A DNA stretch of 64,000 nucleotides from CATQHB01 sp965262595 (GCA_965262595.1 OZ253548.1:186001-250000), one strand, 5' to 3'; positions 25,769 to 34,639 are shown, numbered from the stretch's first letter. Notes: generated from the letters alone by a model not told the origin. Made by a program: numbers and translations.

Positions 25769-25924
25769 TAAGGAACCTCTGAATAAGTCTGTGACCTGGG
25801 TGTTTACCCCTACCCGTCGTTCCTGCGAAGGCAGGAACCTCGGTCCACAACGTTTTAGGTTCCTGCTTTCGCAGGAACGACGGGGTGAAGGCGCTGGCGT
25901 TTAATGAATTATTCAGAGTATCCT
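25769..25924 (-). mobile_element. MITE copy 1
   Basis: A 157-bp non-coding element with imperfect terminal inverted repeats (AGGAACCTCTGAATAAGTC and, on the other strand, TTAGGATACTCTGAATAATT) and two internal palindromes of the form GTTCCTGCGAA(A/G)GCAGGAAC. Aligns over its length with copies at 30753-30909 and 51029-51173, in reverse orientation to them. Confidence 0.85.
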
Positions 25925-25925
25925 A

Positions 25926-26250
25926 ACTCGGCAGCGGAATGGGGAGTGCCAGGTATAGGTCCAAGGTTAAGATGGATTCAATACGGCTTTCCCTCACACG
26001 CTCGGAGTTCACTCGCTTTCGTTTTACGACTCACTTGCCCGGCCGCGCCGTTTGGCAGCGGAGGTTCCAGGAATCGCCAACGGCAAGCCTGGTTGACGAA
26101 GGTGATGATGCCAGTGTAGATTTGGGGCCACGCCGCTATCGAGTTGAGGTCAGCGCAGTCGCCAACCAACCGATGGCTCAAATCGCCCTAATTGTCAGGA
26201 TGTTTGACCGCTCGGCAGCGGACAGTGTTCAAGTTTGAAGAAAGGAAGCG
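25926..26250. other. intergenic stretch after MITE copy 1
   Basis: About 320 nt with open frames in several phases but no ribosome site and no recognisable family. Probably decayed coding sequence. Confidence 0.4.
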
Positions 26251-26255
26251 CAGCT

Positions 26256-26675
26256 ATGGTTGAAGCGGATACTCGAATACTGCTGGACTGGGATGCTCTG
26301 GAGGTTGGCGAGGCCTTCGATACCTATGAATACCTCCTAACCCAGGAAATGATCGACGCCTACCGCAAAGGCGTAATGGACCCGGAGGCCGGTTTCCCTA
26401 CTATCTCCCACAAGGTGGACGTCCGGCAATATAACGCCAAGTACCGGGATGCCGGGTCGGTCAATGCCCGGTGCGCGTTCTATTGCTATAACCCGCCCGT
26501 CGGCGGGAAGAGAATAACGGTGCGCGCCCGGATTGCCGACAAATACTTGCGCCGGGGCAAGAATTACATCGTCACCGAAGCGATCTCGGTGGACGAGGAC
26601 GGACGCCTGATTGACCGGGTTATCACCCACGAACTCAAGCAGCCGAACGAGGTGGGCAAGAAATGGGGCGGCTAG
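26256..26675 (+). CDS. MaoC-like N-terminal dehydratase domain protein (FAS1-type)
   Basis: A 139-residue hot-dog-fold protein. Start at ATG 26256 with AAAGGAAGCG upstream; an upstream TTG at 26235 overlaps the ribosome site. Segments LDWDALEVGEAFDTYEYLLTQ and ITVRARIADKYLRRGKNYIVTE match the N-terminal half of two-domain MaoC dehydratases (FAS1_DH). The next gene overlaps it by 13 nt and encodes the other half, so the two would form a heterodimeric enoyl-CoA hydratase-type enzyme. The N-terminal half normally lacks catalytic residues. Substrate unknown. Confidence 0.8.
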   Translation: MVEADTRILLDWDALEVGEAFDTYEYLLTQEMIDAYRKGVMDPEAGFPTISHKVDVRQYNAKYRDAGSVNARCAFYCYNPPVGGKRITVRARIADKYLRRGKNYIVTEAISVDEDGRLIDRVITHELKQPNEVGKKWGG

Positions 26676-27115
26676 TTCGCAGCTACGAGATTGGGGACGA
26701 ATTAACTCCCCTGGTGAAGGAGATGACCCAGGAGGCAATCAACCTGTTCGAGGGCAGCGCCGGTGAGTCGGGGCCATCCCAGTTTACTGACGAGGAGACG
26801 GCCCGCGAGACTCTGGGCACCGAAGGTACGGTGGCTTCGGGGAGAATGTCCCTGTCTTTCGCAATCGAGATGCTGCGAAGATACTTTGGCGGCGACGTGT
26901 TCAATCACAGCGGTACGGTAGATTTGCGGTTCCTAAGGCCGGTTCGCCCCGGCGACACCGTAACCTTTACCGGGAAAATTATCGACCTGACCAGGGAAGT
27001 CAACGGCAGCCGGGTGTCCGTTGAAATCAAGGCGGAAAACCAGCGCGGAGACACCACCGGAGTCGGCAATGGCAGCGCCGTTGTTCCCAACGCATATCTG
27101 CCCCAGGAGGAGTAA
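26663..27115 (+). CDS. MaoC-like dehydratase partner
   Basis: A 150-residue second hot-dog protein, starting inside the previous gene (ATG 26663, 13-nt overlap), a sign of translational coupling. Conserved pieces: EIGDELTPLVKEMTQEAINLF, GTVASGRMSLSFAIEMLRR and VDLRFLRPVRPGDTVTFTGK, the last being the classic MaoC beta-strand. The catalytic Asp-x4-His pair of (R)-specific enoyl hydratases is not obvious; at the expected place the sequence reads FTDEETARETLG. The dimer may therefore act on an atypical acyl-CoA or be only a binding protein. Both genes are intact despite the decayed surroundings. Confidence 0.82.
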   Translation: MGRLVRSYEIGDELTPLVKEMTQEAINLFEGSAGESGPSQFTDEETARETLGTEGTVASGRMSLSFAIEMLRRYFGGDVFNHSGTVDLRFLRPVRPGDTVTFTGKIIDLTREVNGSRVSVEIKAENQRGDTTGVGNGSAVVPNAYLPQEE

Positions 27116-27422
27116 ATTACATCGGGAAGGTTAATCCGGCGGTGCCCTGGTGCCAACGTATCACTGCCCATGGCCTGGGTCGGCGCTTGCTGAGCATTAA
27201 CGAAAGATCCCGGCCGGTGACCATTCAAGGTTGAGTCGGTTTGGCATAAGCGATTATGGTATTCGGTCCGTTCCCGGTCCGCATAACCGCGTTCAGTGGT
27301 ACTCAACACTCCAATTCAAGAAAAGAATGTCTATGGCTGAACCCTGGCGACATCACGGAAGAAATGCGGATTTTCGTAGCGTCGATGGACAGGCCATTCA
27401 AGAGTAGGAGGAGACTCCCGGA
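27116..27422. other. intergenic stretch without a recognisable gene
   Basis: About 300 nt between the MaoC pair and a chimeric pseudogene. No ribosome site/ORF pair or clear hairpin is visible. Confidence 0.45.
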
Positions 27423-27837
27423 ATGAATGGACAGATTCTAGACTTTACGATTCAGACCAACTCAGGTGTCATCTCTGGAGCGGACGGCAACCGATATGAT
27501 TTTGTTGGGTCGGAGTGGAAGGACTCTGTGAGTCCAAGCCGGGGAATGAGCATAGATTTCGAGGTGGATGGAGACAACGCGGTCTCCATATACCGGCGCC
27601 GCTCTCATCGTGGTCGCCGTGTTCGGCTCTTTCGCTACAGGCAAGAGCATATTCAACCAGCAAGTCGGGTTCGGGCTGGCGGCAACCGTGCTTCTGGACG
27701 CAACGCCGGTGCGGCCGGTCCTGGTCCCGGCCGGCATGGAGGCGCTGGGCAGGCGCAACTGGTACCTGCCATCTTGGCTGAATTGGCTTCCGGACCTGCG
27801 AGTGGAGCCGAAAGAAAAATCGGATCACTGGGCGTGA
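27423..27837 (+). pseudogene. chimeric remnant: small beta-domain N-terminus joined to MMPL transporter C-terminus
   Basis: The ATG at 27423 has GGAGGAGACTCCCGGA upstream and opens with about 55 residues (MNGQILDFTIQTNSGVISG...) resembling the N-terminal oligonucleotide-fold-like domain seen before TM2-type membrane proteins. Near 27585 this frame turns to nonsense, while a second frame (ending at 27837) encodes TGAALIVVAVFGSFA...GFGLAATVLLDATPVRPVL and NWYLPSWLNWLP, the characteristic end of an MMPL/RND-family exporter. Neither part is complete. The sequence therefore joins two gene ends, probably by deletion. Confidence 0.72.
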
Positions 27838-27851
27838 AATTGAGGTGCAAA

Positions 27852-29030
27852 ATGATGAAGATACCATCTGAATACAGGGAAGGGTACGAAAAGGCCCGAG
27901 CGGTTGCCCCCGATATCGCGGCCAATTACATCGCGCACACACACATTGGAGACCCATTGGCCGAAGCGATGGCGGCAGATCTCGCGGAGCTTAGTTCAGA
28001 AGAGTCGGGTAGACTCATCCAAGCAGCTATGAATGGCGAAGGTGGAGAGGCCCTGCGGGACGCGCCAGACTCGTTGCGAAAATTCTTCGAAGAAGCGGAA
28101 ACCCGGCCGGAATGGCTTGACTATTCAGCGTTCGCTTCGGGTGTCCGCATGTTTCACCGGAGCTCGCGGGTGATCCTGGCGGCATTCGTCGCAGGAGTTC
28201 TGATAGAAGGATTTACGACGAATATAGCGAAGTCCTTCTTCATCACCGGACGGGTGCGCGACCAGGGCATCAGGCGTTTGGGGCAAAATAACCGTCACAT
28301 GGTGGAGATATTCTTTCCCGGCGGCCTGTACCAGAATGGAGACGGATGGAAACTTTCGGTCCGCATTAGGATAATTCACGCACAGGTGCGACATCTCCTG
28401 AAGAATTCAGAAGAATGGGATACCGAAGCTTGGGGTATTCCGATTAGCGCTGCGCATTTGGGTTACGCCTTATCAGCTTTTTCAGCAAGGCTGCTGAAGC
28501 ACATGAAAACCTTGGGCGCTGATTACAATGACGAAGAATACGCGAGCTTCATGGCCGTTTGGCGCTATACAGGGCATTTGATGGGCATTCCTGAAGCCAT
28601 CCTATTCCGCAATGCCGATGAAGCACTGAGACTGTATGACGTCGGCCTCATGTGCGAACCTACTCCCTCAATCGAATCGATAGTTATGGCACATTCTTTG
28701 GTCAACTCCGCTCCGTTGATTGCCGGGATGACCGATCCGGAAAGCCGCCGCCACTTAGCTAGGTACGTGTACCGCATTTCCCGCAAACTTATAGGAAGAA
28801 AGACTGCCGAGTCACTGATGTATCCGAGCATCTCGTCCTTTGGAGTTGTCTGGTGGTTCAGGATGCAACAACGTTATGGCCGCTTCCTGGAAAAGCTGTT
28901 TCCTGGCCGTCGCCAAAACAGTAACTTCACCAGATTCACGTCCTTGCTTGGCGCCTCGCTGTTCGACGAGGAAGGAATCCACTACACATTACCCGACCAC
29001 GTATACGCAGAAGAGTCCACCAAGTGGTGA
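27852..29030 (+). CDS. DUF2236/MpaB-type oxygenase family protein
   Basis: A 392-residue protein of the DUF2236 (latex-clearing/MpaB-like) family. Start at ATG 27852 or the adjacent ATG 27855 (MMKIPSEYREGYEKAR) with GAGGTG just upstream; the longer frame starting at 27423 is a chance fusion with a pseudogene. Family marks: VRDQGIRRLGQNNRHMVEIFFPGG, VRIRIIHAQVRHLL (Arg/His pair that holds haem in the family) and GHLMGIPEAILFRN. In rubber oxygenase Lcp this fold binds haem b and cleaves polyisoprene; in MpaB it cleaves a meroterpenoid side chain. The substrate here is unknown. It is an intact gene inside a decayed zone. Confidence 0.85.
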   Translation: MMKIPSEYREGYEKARAVAPDIAANYIAHTHIGDPLAEAMAADLAELSSEESGRLIQAAMNGEGGEALRDAPDSLRKFFEEAETRPEWLDYSAFASGVRMFHRSSRVILAAFVAGVLIEGFTTNIAKSFFITGRVRDQGIRRLGQNNRHMVEIFFPGGLYQNGDGWKLSVRIRIIHAQVRHLLKNSEEWDTEAWGIPISAAHLGYALSAFSARLLKHMKTLGADYNDEEYASFMAVWRYTGHLMGIPEAILFRNADEALRLYDVGLMCEPTPSIESIVMAHSLVNSAPLIAGMTDPESRRHLARYVYRISRKLIGRKTAESLMYPSISSFGVVWWFRMQQRYGRFLEKLFPGRRQNSNFTRFTSLLGASLFDEEGIHYTLPDHVYAEESTKW

Positions 29031-29316
29031 AGCCGGCCGGCTCCATCAGGGAGACATCGAACGATGTAACCCGCCACGCTGCACGGAATCAAGGACATTC
29101 GCGTAAAGGTCCCGGTTGCTCCAGGCTACCCTGCTCTGATTGCGTCAAGTCGCTAACGTTGGCCCATTAGTGGTCCGGTTGCCATGCTGCAATCATGGCA
29201 GACATCACGGGCAAGCAAGCCGTTAGCCCAACCCTCGACAGTCAATAGAGGGAGGCCATGGGCGCGGGCAGTGGCCCCAAGAGAAGGTGTACCCCTGGGG
29301 CCGCTGTGTTGGTCAA

Positions 29317-29502
29317 CTAGGTAGTGCGGCCGAAGCCGGGCATGTGGGCCCAGGCCATCCCTTTGAGGTCATGCGTCATTTCTACATTTTTGTCCTTGGA
29401 GTCCCGCAGCCCCAGGGGATGCTGCACCAACTCAATCATGTTCCCATCGGGGTCGTTGATGTAGGTTGAGTGGCCGTTGCTGTAGGCGCGGATGCCGGGC
29501 TT
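29317..29502 (-). pseudogene. C-terminal fragment of a VOC family gene
   Basis: On the minus strand the frame ending at 29317-29319 encodes AYSKPGIRAYSNGH and YINDPDGNMIELVQHPLG, the metal-ligand-bearing end of a glyoxalase/dioxygenase-fold protein, followed by about 30 residues. The N-terminal module is missing and the sequence joins unrelated amidohydrolase DNA near 29500. Confidence 0.7.
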
Positions 29503-29519
29503 GGAATAGGCACTCCAAC

Positions 29520-30299
29520 GGCGTGTTGGCCAACTCGGTGTCCGAGATGATTACCGAAGTCCGGCGGCAATGCAAGCACGGGGTCAACTTCATAAAGATG
29601 GCCGACAGCACCTGGGGAGACTCTCAGACCATCTCCAGGGAAGAGCTGGAAGTGGTAGTCGGGGAGGCCCACCGCCGCAACGCCCGCATCGCCATCCATT
29701 CCAGGGGTCGGACTCGACCCGCGCCGCCGCAGAGGCCGGTGTGGACTGGATCATGCATGCCGACCTGGCCACCGAAGCCGACCTTGAAGTCGTGGCGGAG
29801 AAGGGTGTGCGCATCATGCCGACGATCACTTTCCTTAAGCACGCCGTTGAGGTTGGACGGGATTTCGGCAGGAGCGACAGAGAGGTGGACCAGATAAAGC
29901 ACAACCTGGAAGACGGCTACAGTATGTATGCTGCAACAGGCCCGCGCTTTGGGCGTAAAGGTTTTGTGCGGCACCGACAGCGGCAATTCCCCGGTAATGC
30001 CTTACGGCGAACTGCACGCCAACGAAATGGAAATCCTGGTCAAGTACGGCGGCTACACTCCCATGGAAGCCATAGTCGCCAACACCATGGATAACGCTTT
30101 CGCCGTCGGGATGGAGGGAGAGCTGGGGACGATTGAGGTCGGTAAGCTGGCCGATATCCTGATTTTGGACAAAGACCCCCTTGCCGACATTAGCGTACTA
30201 CAGAAGGGCCGCCATCTTTCCGCTGTCATCAAAGACGGCAAGATGGTAAACCTGAAAGACCATTCGGACGACCACCTGTTGGCGCTGGCGGCGGACTAG
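29520..30299 (+). pseudogene. frameshifted imidazolonepropionase-like amidohydrolase
   Basis: Three adjacent frames encode one amidohydrolase of the imidazolonepropionase/TrzN-like type. Frame 1 (to about 29705) gives VRRQCKHGVNFIKMADSTWG and HRRNARIAIHSRG; frame 2 (about 29705-29935) gives AAEAGVDWIMHADLA and GVRIMPTITFLKHAVE; frame 3 (to 30299) gives GVKVLCGTDSGNSPVMPYGELHANEM, TPMEAIVANTMDNAF and GTIEVGKLADILILDKDPL. The 5' third, with the first HxH, is missing. Two frameshifts plus truncation show that it is dead. Confidence 0.8.
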
Positions 30300-30752
30300 C
30301 GGGTGTTTCCAGGTAAACCCTGGCTCGGGCAAAGGAGCCTCGAATTGCCTCAAGTTACGCCACTTTCTTAAGAACTTTAAGGCGGGCCAACAGCTATCGA
30401 GGGTTGCGGGCTGAGACAGGCGGGTAGGTTCCAGGGCCAGAGGCAACGTCCCGGTCAGAAAATTGCGGTATAGGAAGTCAAAAGCCTTCAGAGGGCAGGG
30501 CGATTGCATTCGGGTTTTGGGGCGGCCCCGTCGTTCCTGCGGAGGCTGGAACCTCGACCGTTGAGCATCCATATTCCTGCCGGCTCCGGAATACCTGGAA
30601 AGTAAACGCAGCTCAAGTGCGATGGCCCTGCCGCAGAGGGTAGGTTTAGGGTGAAACCTGCCGGCGAAGATTTCGCAGTTCGGTCCGCTTGGACCCACTC
30701 ATCGCCCGTATTTGGTATCTTCGCCAGGGTGTGTCAATGTATAATTGGGAAT
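30300..30752. other. intergenic stretch with degenerate palindromes
   Basis: About 450 nt between the amidohydrolase remnant and MITE copy 2. Near 30530-30600 it contains decayed pieces resembling the MITE core palindromes (GTCGTTCCTGCGGAGGCTGGAACCT-like). No gene seen. Confidence 0.4.
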
Positions 30753-30909
30753 TAGGGGTACTCTTGATAAGTCATTAAACGCCCGCGCCTTCACACCGTT
30801 GTACCTGCGAAGGCAGGAACCTGAAACGCTGTGGGCCGAGGTTCCTGCTTTCCCAGGAATGACGGGTAGCGACAAACACCCAGGTCACGGACTTATTCAG
30901 AGGTTCCTA
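30753..30909 (+). mobile_element. MITE copy 2
   Basis: 157 bp aligning throughout with copies 1 and 3: starts TTAGGGGTACTCTTGATAAG and ends GACTTATTCAGAGGTTCCTAA. The two internal palindromes are present, the first with a G-to-A change. Ends 29 nt before the next gene. Confidence 0.85.
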
Positions 30910-30938
30910 AGATCGGGTTATATTGTGGACAGAGAAGT

Positions 30939-32435
30939 ATGAGGACAGGGGCTGAGTACAAAGAGAATCTACGCGATGGGCGCGACGTTTGGGTAACGGG
31001 CGAAGGCGCGGTGACCGACGTCACGACCGACCCTTCGACGTCGGCCATGGTGGACGAGTACGTAGCGTGGTATGACCGCCACTTCGACGCTGACTGGCAG
31101 GATATTCTTCTCACTCCGCCCGACGGAAACGGCCAACGGCATCCGCTCGCGCTTACCCCGCCAAAGTCATCTGAGGATTTGAGGCGGCTGGGGAAGGCCA
31201 TTAGCGCCGTACATTTCCTGACCGGTGGCAACATGACCCACACCCCGGGCTACGGCGCATTGATTGCCCTGGGGATGCTGAATGCTCTGAAGCGGCTGAA
31301 CAACTCCTCTGAGGAGATTGAGGCGGCTGAGGCGTATCTGGAGTCGCTGGCCGAGAGTGGCCGGTTTCTCACCTTCGCCGGAGGTGGGCCGCTAATCGGG
31401 ACGCGGCTCCGCCAAGCTGAGAGCGAACGGGTGGCGCTCCGTTTGGTTAGCGAAACCGCAGAAGGTATCGTGGTGACCGGCAAGGTTCAGATGCACACCA
31501 GCACACCTTTCGCAGAAGACCTGCTGATCACCAGCAGGGATGAGTTGCCACCGGGCAGCGGGAGGCACCTCTGGTTCATCGTGCCGGTGAACTCCCGCGG
31601 CATCCGGGTGGTGTCGCGCCGACGCGTCGCCAGGCACGAGAATCGATTCCTGTCACCTTTGAGCAGCCGCTTTGATGAACTGGATTCCATGGTCTGGCTG
31701 GAGGACGTTTTCGTTCCCCGCACCCGCGTTTTTACCGGGGAGCCCCTGAACCGGAACGGGCGCCATTCGCTGGTATCCTGGCTACTTTGGCATCATAGCT
31801 ACGGTTGGCTCGCCAAGGCGGAACTTACCCTGGGACTTGGTCTTGCCTTGGCCGAAGTAATGGGCCTTAAGGACAATCCTCAGACAATTGAGCAGCTGGT
31901 CGAGCTGACCGTCAACGTCCAGACGACTCGCACCTGCATGACGGCGGCGGAACTGGACCCTGAAACGACGGAGAGCGGGCATACTTTGCCTAACCAGCTT
32001 CACTTGGCCGCTGCAGGAATCAACACCCTCCGGGTTCGCCAGCGGATGGGAGAAATCCTGCGTGGTCTCCCCGGTTCGTCGTTGGTCAATGCACCGGCAG
32101 ACACCGACTTCGCAGACCCGAAGATGGCCGCCGAGCTGGAAGACGCCTTTGGCGGCGGAGGCTACACTGCGCTGCAACGAGCGGCGCTCCTGCAGCTTGC
32201 CTGGGACCAGGTGTCGTCGGGCTTGGACGGACGAGAGGCGGTTTTCGAGCTCCATGCCAGTGGTGGGCTGGAGGCGTGGCGCCGCCGCCTGTCGTCCTGG
32301 TTTGAAAGCTACAACGACCTGGCCAATGGCGTACAGGAGTTTATCCAGGTAGGCATTCCGCCCTTGGACCTGAGCAGCCTGCAAGAGGTACCACCCCCGC
32401 CGCGCCGAACGCCTCAAGCAACGCCGAGACGCTGA
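30939..32435 (+). CDS. HpaB/4-hydroxyphenylacetate 3-monooxygenase family protein
   Basis: A 498-residue FADH2-dependent monooxygenase-like protein with the acyl-CoA-dehydrogenase-type fold. Opening GAEYKENLRDGRDVWVTGEGAVTDVTTDP is the family standard, as are FLTGGNMTHTPGYGALIALG and the late segment VFELHASGGLEAWRRRLSSWFESYNDLANGV. It lacks linkage to a flavin reductase (HpaC), which would be supplied in trans. In HpaB the oxygenase hydroxylates a phenol; relatives act on other aromatics, halophenols or are dehydratases. The start context is weak (AGAGAAG). It starts 29 nt after MITE copy 2, which may replace its original promoter. Confidence 0.88.
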   Translation: MRTGAEYKENLRDGRDVWVTGEGAVTDVTTDPSTSAMVDEYVAWYDRHFDADWQDILLTPPDGNGQRHPLALTPPKSSEDLRRLGKAISAVHFLTGGNMTHTPGYGALIALGMLNALKRLNNSSEEIEAAEAYLESLAESGRFLTFAGGGPLIGTRLRQAESERVALRLVSETAEGIVVTGKVQMHTSTPFAEDLLITSRDELPPGSGRHLWFIVPVNSRGIRVVSRRRVARHENRFLSPLSSRFDELDSMVWLEDVFVPRTRVFTGEPLNRNGRHSLVSWLLWHHSYGWLAKAELTLGLGLALAEVMGLKDNPQTIEQLVELTVNVQTTRTCMTAAELDPETTESGHTLPNQLHLAAAGINTLRVRQRMGEILRGLPGSSLVNAPADTDFADPKMAAELEDAFGGGGYTALQRAALLQLAWDQVSSGLDGREAVFELHASGGLEAWRRRLSSWFESYNDLANGVQEFIQVGIPPLDLSSLQEVPPPPRRTPQATPRR

Positions 32436-32688
32436 ATCCTTAGGCAATTAACTAACTTCAATTACGTCTCGCGCGGCACGAATTCGAAGCCTTCGGCAAC
32501 ATGGACGAATCGCGGGGCCGCGGCAGAGCCAAGGGGCTTGTGAACCAGGGTTATCGGATTGATATGACAAGGTTGCCGGTTACCAGTGGGAAAGACTGGA
32601 GGCTTGTGTTATCAAGATGCTATTGCTCTGACTGGTGACTGTCACCGGGTTTACCAGGGTATCCATTACAGAATAAACAGGAGGCGAA

Positions 32689-33021
32689 ATGGCAATATAC
32701 CGGGTATTTTCAGACGCTGACGGCGAGAGCCACATCGAGGACTTGAAGCTGGAGGATCATCCGGAGTTGGGGGAGTTGATCAATGTGTCCGAGGTGCGGG
32801 TGCAGGAGTTTGACGGGTCGCGCCACCGGGACTTTCATCCCTTGCCCGAGCGCAGGTTGATTGTCCATCTGTCGGGCGAGGTGGAGGTTGGCGCCAGCGA
32901 TGGCGCGAAGCGGGTGCTGCGGGCCGGGGATATCCGGCTGATGGAGGACACCACCGGCAAAGGCCATACGCATAACGACCTGACCCCATCGGCCGCAGTG
33001 TACGTCCTGCTGAACGACTGA
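32689..33021 (+). CDS. small cupin-like protein, paralogue of the 5.2-kb gene
   Basis: A 110-residue single-domain protein; ATG with AGGAGGC 5 nt upstream. Its opening AIYRVFSDADGESHIEDL and its core GDIRLMEDTTGKGHTH match the protein at 5164-5511. The core motif lies in the second half where small cupins place their conserved Pro/Gly turn. There is no classical cupin HxHxnE set; potential ligands are the two His in GKGHTH. It precedes an MmgE/PrpD gene by 222 nt. The role cannot be inferred beyond probable small-molecule binding or a decarboxylase/isomerase-type cupin. Confidence 0.78.
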   Translation: MAIYRVFSDADGESHIEDLKLEDHPELGELINVSEVRVQEFDGSRHRDFHPLPERRLIVHLSGEVEVGASDGAKRVLRAGDIRLMEDTTGKGHTHNDLTPSAAVYVLLND

Positions 33022-33243
33022 TTGACCTTTTTGCCTGGCATCGCCCGGGCAGCTTGGGAGGTGCGTGGGGACCCTGGCAAAGTAGCCCACGCTGTCCAAA
33101 TTTTGGTGTGTCGAGCGATGGCCCATTTTATTCTCTCCTGAATAGCTATTGGCCACTAAACACTCGCCCGGAAGGACAGCGGTTTCTACCCCAAGCCGGC
33201 CCAAGGCAGCTTCGCACAGGCCCAAACCATAAGGAGGTTCCCC

Positions 33244-34611
33244 GTGGACATTACCAAGCATATTGGCGAATTCGTGACCTACGCCGACATCGAGGATTTC
33301 CCTCAAGAAGGGGTCGAAGCAGCCAAGGGTGCGATTATTGACTGCCTGGCGTGTATGTTGGCCGGCCGCCATGAACCTCTGGCGGACATCCTTTGCCGCT
33401 ACGTCGCTGCGGAGAGTGGCTCTCCCGCCGCCAGCGTCGTGGGACGGGGATTCAGGACCTCGGCGGCGAACGCTGCCCTGGTCAACGGCGCCATGGCCCA
33501 CGCCCTGGACTACGATGATATTACCCAGATAACCAAGACGCACCCCACCGCCGTCCTGCTGCCCGCAGCTCTGGCCGTGGCCGAGGCAACCGGGGCTACC
33601 GGCAGGGAGATGCTGCTGGGCTACATGGTCGGGTTCGAAGTTGCCTGTAGTGTGGGCGAGGCCCTGAGTGAAGCCTATTACGATGACCTGGGTTGGCACC
33701 CCACCGGCCCCCTGGGAGCCGTTGGGTCGGCGGCAGCAGCCAGCAGGATAATGGGCCTGGACCCGGAACAGACGGCCATGACCATCTCCCTGGCGGCTTC
33801 CCAGGCATCGGGACTGCGGCAGAACTTTGGCACCATGACCAAGCCCTTCCACGCCGGGGACGCCGCCCGGGCCGGGGTGGTATCGGCGAAGCTGGTGCAG
33901 GACGGTTTCACCGCCAGCCAGGATGCCCTGGAAGGACGGTTCGGTTTCATCCGGGCCTTCTCCGGAGGTCAGGGCTTCAACAGCGAGCGGGTGGTGGAAA
34001 ACCTGGGGAACAAAAGCTACCTCCTGGAATCGGGCATCGAAATCAAGAAGTACCCCTGCTGCGGCAGCGCCCACCTTGCCTTGGATGCCACCTTCAACTT
34101 GCTGTCCCAGGGCGCCATCGACCCGGATGAGGTCGACCGGATCGACGTATTGGTGGACTTCGACCCGCCGCGTTCGTTAATTCACTCGCACCCGGTTTCG
34201 TCGCTGGAAGGGAAGTTCAGTATGCAGTATTGCCTGGCCGCCGCCCTGCTGGACCGCCGGGTGGGGTTGCAATCCTTCAGCGACGGGCAGGTGTTGCGTC
34301 CCGAGGCCCAGTCGTTGATTCCCCGTATAGCTATGCGCCGCATCCCGGGCAACGAGGGTAAGCCAAGCTGGACCGAGGGCTACCACGAGGTTGGGGTACA
34401 CCTGAAGGACGGCAGTGTACTCCGGCAGCAGGCGCACCGTGCCAGCAGCGGCGCTCTACGGGGCGTGACGGTCGAGGAGATCCGGGGGAAGTTCCGGGAC
34501 TGCGCGTCGCAGTCCCTGTCCGAGGCAACGGCAGCGGAAGTCTTGTCTCGCCTGGATCTGCTGGAGGCGTCGGAACCGATCAGCGCTTTGGCGGACTTGC
34601 TCCGGGGCTAA
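33244..34611 (+). CDS. MmgE/PrpD family protein
   Basis: A 455-residue member of the 2-methylcitrate dehydratase/cis-aconitate decarboxylase family. GTG start with AAGGAGG 7 nt upstream. Recognisable parts: AIIDCLACMLAGR, LVNGAMAHALDYDD (substrate-side His/Asp-Asp motif), HPTAVLLPAALAVAEATG, GTMTKPFHAGDAARAGV (with Lys/His of the active site) and the C-terminal KKYPCCGSAHLALDA. Length is normal. The enzyme class dehydrates, isomerises or decarboxylates tricarboxylic or related acids; the precise substrate is not shown. A degenerate CMD-like gene converges on it 28 nt after its stop, and a remnant of a second copy lies at 52314-52530. Confidence 0.92.
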   Translation: MDITKHIGEFVTYADIEDFPQEGVEAAKGAIIDCLACMLAGRHEPLADILCRYVAAESGSPAASVVGRGFRTSAANAALVNGAMAHALDYDDITQITKTHPTAVLLPAALAVAEATGATGREMLLGYMVGFEVACSVGEALSEAYYDDLGWHPTGPLGAVGSAAAASRIMGLDPEQTAMTISLAASQASGLRQNFGTMTKPFHAGDAARAGVVSAKLVQDGFTASQDALEGRFGFIRAFSGGQGFNSERVVENLGNKSYLLESGIEIKKYPCCGSAHLALDATFNLLSQGAIDPDEVDRIDVLVDFDPPRSLIHSHPVSSLEGKFSMQYCLAAALLDRRVGLQSFSDGQVLRPEAQSLIPRIAMRRIPGNEGKPSWTEGYHEVGVHLKDGSVLRQQAHRASSGALRGVTVEEIRGKFRDCASQSLSEATAAEVLSRLDLLEASEPISALADLLRG

Positions 34612-34639
34612 AGCTCTGGAACTGCGCCGGGCAGCATTT

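Noticed and set aside
25904..26238. Possible gene between MITE copy 1 and the MaoC pair
   Set aside because: Two overlapping frames are open but neither has a ribosome site, a motif or sensible composition.
27423..29030. A single 535-codon protein
   Set aside because: Residues 60-140 are out-of-frame MMPL sequence rich in Arg/Gly; the real DUF2236 gene has its own ribosome site at 27842 and start at 27852.
32710..34074. Long open frame (454 codons) on the minus strand
   Set aside because: It runs antisense through the cupin and MmgE/PrpD genes, has no ribosome site or family likeness, and results from GC-rich codon bias.
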